NCBI GenBank assembly: GCA_013397435.1
Contig: VZRG01001040.1
Coordinates: forward strand, 25,214-89,213
Direction: 5' to 3'
DNA: 64,000 bases
Origin: Erythrocercus mccallii
Taxonomy: Eukaryota > Chordata > Aves > Passeriformes > Dicruridae
The translations under genes and the position numbers were made by a program. The notes beneath the pieces were generated by a model that saw only the letters and a list, made by a program, of their open reading frames with translations, ran no database searches and was not told where the DNA came from. Positions 59,880 through 64,000 of the stretch are shown here, piece after piece (the first letter of the stretch is position 1; each line of letters opens with the position of its first letter).

Positions 59880-62800
59880 TATTATAGGACATATATGATT
59901 CTAAAATAGCTTATTCCTAAGATTTTATAAATGTGAAGATCTATTACTGTTCCCTTCAATCCTGATGCACTTCTTATTTTTCTTAATTCAAACCTTCTGT
60001 TGACATGTAATGGTCTCCCAACAGAACCCACTGGTTCTTTACTTAGGTATATATGCGGTATGTACATCTACCATATTCACCATTGTGGGAAAAATAGGCC
60101 TTCTCTAGGTCTGCATCCCTACTTTTCTCTCCATTTAAAATGAGAATGCTTGGTAAGATGGAAAACACTTTCAGTTTCTACAAATCTTGCATCAGTGCTG
60201 TAAAGAAGGCTCAAAGTTGTACTCTGAGCTTGTGATATTGTCTCCTAATAGCCTCTGGGGTTACAGAGGCTGGACAAATTTTCCACTTCCAAACAGTCCT
60301 CATCTACCCTCAAAAAATCTGTGACAACTCTCTTAAGATACAGCAAAGTATCGTGTATATGTACTGTCTTTTTGCTTGGCAATTTTTCAGTTTGATCTCC
60401 AAGGGAGTTTTTTTTTTAATGTGTCCCAAATTTTCCATCTGTTATTCTGTGGTTTACCCTTACTCTCTCATCATTTTCTCTCTCTAACTGCATCTCTGTA
60501 GATCACACTTGAACTTGCCAGAGAGCCATCCCAAACATTTTTAAAAGTATGTGGCTGATCAGGAAGAAGCAAGCCTGGTCCTCATATGAGTTGAGAAATG
60601 AACAGAAGAAGTAAACCAAAATTACAAGCCAATAGATTTTGCAAATATCAAACTAGAATGCTCTCTTGTAGGAATATACTCCTGTTATCACTGAAGGAAA
60701 TTTTGAAGATCCCAGTTTATGAAAAACGAAAAAAAATATAGAAAATACAGATCAATGTAGTGCATTTTCCCAGAATGCTGAGACTAGATCCTAGAGGAGA
60801 TCCTGAGCAGCTCCCAAAATCTGTGGTATCCTTCTTTGACTGTTACTTTTTTTAAAGGAAGTTTTGCATTAGATTGCAGGACTGGCTTATGAGCTGGTAC
60901 TGACATATATATGTTTTTAAGCAGATCACAGATACTCTAAGAAAATCAAAATTATCAAAATATGGGGCAGTGTCTGATGGGATTGAATTGTTTGGGAATC
61001 TGAAAAAACCAAGTTCAATTTCCTATTCTCTATATTTTTGAGTCAGTTTTTGAAGAAGCTCACAATTGTCTTTCAGACTCACTGTCATTGTGATAAATGA
61101 CAACAAAACTATTCTGCTGGCAAGCACTTCAGAATGTATGGATGAAAAGTGGATTGGGCACACTTCAAAGACAGTAAAGTGAAAAAGGCTCCCCATCTCC
61201 TTGCATACCAAATATTTCTGTTTTCACTGTACATCTTCAATGTATATATTATTATATATTCATATAAAATTTATTTTAAATATTCAGCATTATTCCATTT
61301 AATAGAAAAAAGAGAGGAATATTTTATTCCTTGTATATCCAGATAACCTAGTCAAGATATTTTAAGGCCTGCCTTAGTATGTTGCTGTAGAAAAGAGTCT
61401 TGTTTTCTGACAAGAACAGGTTTTAAGAAACAGAGAATAACCGAATCTGGATTCATAGTTCATTAAATAGTATTGCTATTCCTAAAGAGAATGTATAATC
61501 TATATGTATTTCTTTGGGCCTGTGTCCATTTTTATTTTGAAACAGAAGATGAGAAACATCTGGAAACGAGGTATGGTGGAAGTTTTCATCACCATGTCAG
61601 TGATAAAATGCCTCTGCTAAAGGAGTTGCATCTAAATAGGTGGTGACAAAACCCCTCCAGGAATGGGAGTAGAAGAGGAGTCTGAAAGAAAGCTTTAGTT
61701 TTTGCCTTGCTCACTTGTGTTCTATGCATTAATATCAAGTGCCCCTCTATGTGTCCTTCCAGTAAAACAAAATCAGGGTGGGGAGAATTCTTCTTCCATT
61801 AGGGAGACAATATAGCCACACAAAAGTTTTTATGAGACTTAATATTCTATTTCCCCTTAGAAAGTGGCATTTTTATATTTCCTCCTGCACAGCCAGAATA
61901 CATCCAGTCTCTAAATTTGCCCCATTCACCTTTGAAAATTATAGGGGCCTTCAGGCAGGCTTGTCCAAATGCCATTGACCTCTGTGGTCTATGTCATTGA
62001 CAAGAACACAGATTCTTCTGTCACTTTATCCCCCTGATAGGCAAGGAAATTACTCTTAGAATGACCAGGAGGACAGTAAAACCAGGAGCTATCTTCTCAG
62101 TTTCCTTTGTACTGCTGGACTCTGCAGCAGTGCAAGATAAGATAGATAAGAGATCAATATACTTATAAAAGAACATTTTGAAGTCACTAATGAGATGGTC
62201 ATTACCTTCCTGAAGATCTGCTACTGGTGGTGTAGTCTCATAGCCTATTACAACAGTGAACAGTGTTCATGTGTGATAGACCCCACAAAACCATTGTAGA
62301 CAGTGCTAATGTTCAGATCACCAAAACAGTCAAGGTGAGTTCTGCTCTGAAGCTTTTCTAAACCACTCTTCAAATACTTGCAGTTGCATATGTGCTATTG
62401 ATAAGCTTTCAGAACCACCAGTTAAAATGTTATCCAATGGCTTGATTTTCTTTTCTGAGGATTCATGTACATCCCTTAGACCTGTCATCAGCTGGGATCT
62501 TCAGGAGGCAGCTCTCAGTCAGTTTCAGTGTTTGTTGAGGAAATCAGTACACTAAAAAAAACCAGCATAGGTAGGTGTAGTGAAATACATGTGGGTGTTC
62601 TAAGCAATTGGCATGAAAGAATGGAGATAAATTAACCATGAATAGACTATTCATAAGTTAATATAGGAAAAAATTAAGCATTTATTTGTTAGCATAACAG
62701 AAAGCTGGCATGAGTGCCTTGATTTCAAAGCAGCATTCCCACCAAGGGTGGGAATAATTATTAAGGAACATATAAAAGTGCAAGGAGTGTATAAAAGTGA

Positions 62801-62943
62801 AAGTGTGAGAGTGTAAGGACTATATATAAGCATGAAAAAACCCAATATCCCTGAAATCATGCAAAGGTTTGTCATACCAGGCTACAAAAGAGGCTTCCAG
62901 TGAAGCTGCTGAGACATGATTAGTATGGCAAGCGAAGTATAAA

Positions 62944-62978
62944 TATTTAGTATCTTATTAGTATTTAGTATCTTATTA
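62944..62978. repeat. Tandem duplication, period 18
   Basis: TATTTAGTATCTTATTA at 62944-62960 recurs perfectly at 62962-62978. Confidence 0.9.
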
Positions 62979-64000
62979 ACATGGTATGGTATGTATTTAT
63001 GGGCAGAGATGTATGTGCATGTATTTCTATACCTGTGCGTAGGTATACAGATGTCTGTTTACATTTTCTTTTAACTCCAAAATATCTCTTAAATATCTGG
63101 GTTTAGAATATCTTTAAATTGGTGGGGAAATGTCAGATCCCGTCCTTTAGTATCTTCAGGCATGTTTGTGTTTCAGTATAGACAGAAGAAGCTTAATCAA
63201 CTCTCTTTATGTATAAAACATAGATATGCACAAAATGAAAACTGATATGTAAGCAAGTGGTGAATTCATAGTTTTAAAACTCCTACTTTTGTTTTATAAA
63301 CATGATTTTTTTAACAGCTGCCAAGATCCTGCTGAGAGCAAAATGGTAAATTTCTAAGAAAAATGTGGTCTTCCTTAAAATTCCAAAATTGAAAGCATTA
63401 TTGATAAACCATATCAGCAATAAATAAAATCTTGTGATTTGTTTCCACTTTCATGAACAGTGAAATATTCAAAACCTGACAATGGTAAGTACACACAATG
63501 GGTGTTCACAATGTGCTGTATCTCCTTTCATGACCACCATGAAAGAAACAAACTTAGTTTTGGGTTCATGGCTGTAACCACATCAAGGGATTGCGCAGCT
63601 GCCTGTGGATTTTCTTCTCTCCCTGTCTTCTTCCCTGTAGAAGCCATTGCTCATTAAAGATTTTTAGAACCCTTTCTCCAGCCACCCTGACCTCTCCCCA
63701 CTGCAGGATCACACATCTCCTGTGAAAGCCCATTTTATGTGTTTTTGTCTTAGCCTTGACACTTTCCCTGCAGGCAGCTGAAGAGAGTTATCTGAAAGTG
63801 CTTTGGCAGACAGGGTCTGGTGGCCTTATTACAGTCAAGTGGCTCACAACACGAAGATATTCACAAGTGCTCTTAAGATAACAGGAGCTTTTTACCCTTC
63901 CTCTGGCAGAGATAAGGGGAGAGCCACACACTGACTTCCTTGTGATTTAAGTCAAGCGCAACCTTAAGTGCATAACAAGCGTGGTCCTTAACTCGATTAC

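Larger units (their letters stand above)
56121..64000. other. Non-coding, no recognised gene
   Basis: No exon or confident transposable element was recognised. It holds a pyrimidine tract (57131-57163), a long palindrome (59838-59879), AT-rich stretches near 61230-61290 and an 18-bp-period duplication (62944-62978). Confidence 0.5.

Noticed and set aside
1..64000. CRISPR arrays, operons, rRNA or tRNA genes, phage or plasmid functions
   Set aside because: No regularly spaced repeats, bacterial gene density or structural RNA sequences are seen. The window is eukaryotic non-coding DNA.

Overview
This window looks like non-coding DNA from a bird, or at least a sauropsid. The main evidence is repeated 5'-truncated CR1 LINE copies that keep the CR1 3' end, a short array of the ATTCTATG type. 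There are also avian-style endogenous retroviral LTR pieces and a few old MIR-like SINE remnants. The sequence is AT-rich, and no primate- or rodent-type L1 or Alu repeats are visible. I found no convincing exon of a known protein-coding gene, no rRNA or tRNA gene, no CRISPR array and no bacterial-style operon. Most open frames are chance frames or reverse-strand shadows of CR1. The window is best read as intergenic or deep intronic sequence.

Layout: 1-2076 holds no recognised element except one half of a 31-bp dispersed repeat. CR1 copies lie at 2077-2472 (-), 7922-7966 (-), 8435-9420 (-), 10440-11078 (+, endonuclease region), 22374-23110 (-), 28209-28354 (+), 31441-31505 (-), 40468-41010 (-) and 53574-54458 (-). 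LTR material lies at 9669-9940 (-), 15537-16494 (-, with recognisable LTR landmarks), 35704-35775 (-, tentative) and 38440-38679 (+, followed by a primer-binding-site-like stretch). MIR-like remnants lie near 23711-23770 (+) and 41445-41512 (-). Two A/C-only low-complexity tracts of about 150 bp occur near 20.3 kb and 53.0 kb. Several short tandem duplications and microsatellites are scattered through the rest.

The parts not explained by known repeats are mostly DNA structures. There is a 42-bp near-perfect palindrome at 59838-59879 and a 59-nt hairpin at 54835-54893. A 26-bp palindrome centred on a MEF2-type site lies at 29805-29830, and a nested palindrome with a homeodomain-type core lies at 30992-31022. 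One 199-codon open frame at 43268-43867 is longer than expected by chance but resembles nothing I know. No set of genes here works together as a system, and I do not claim a new biological system.
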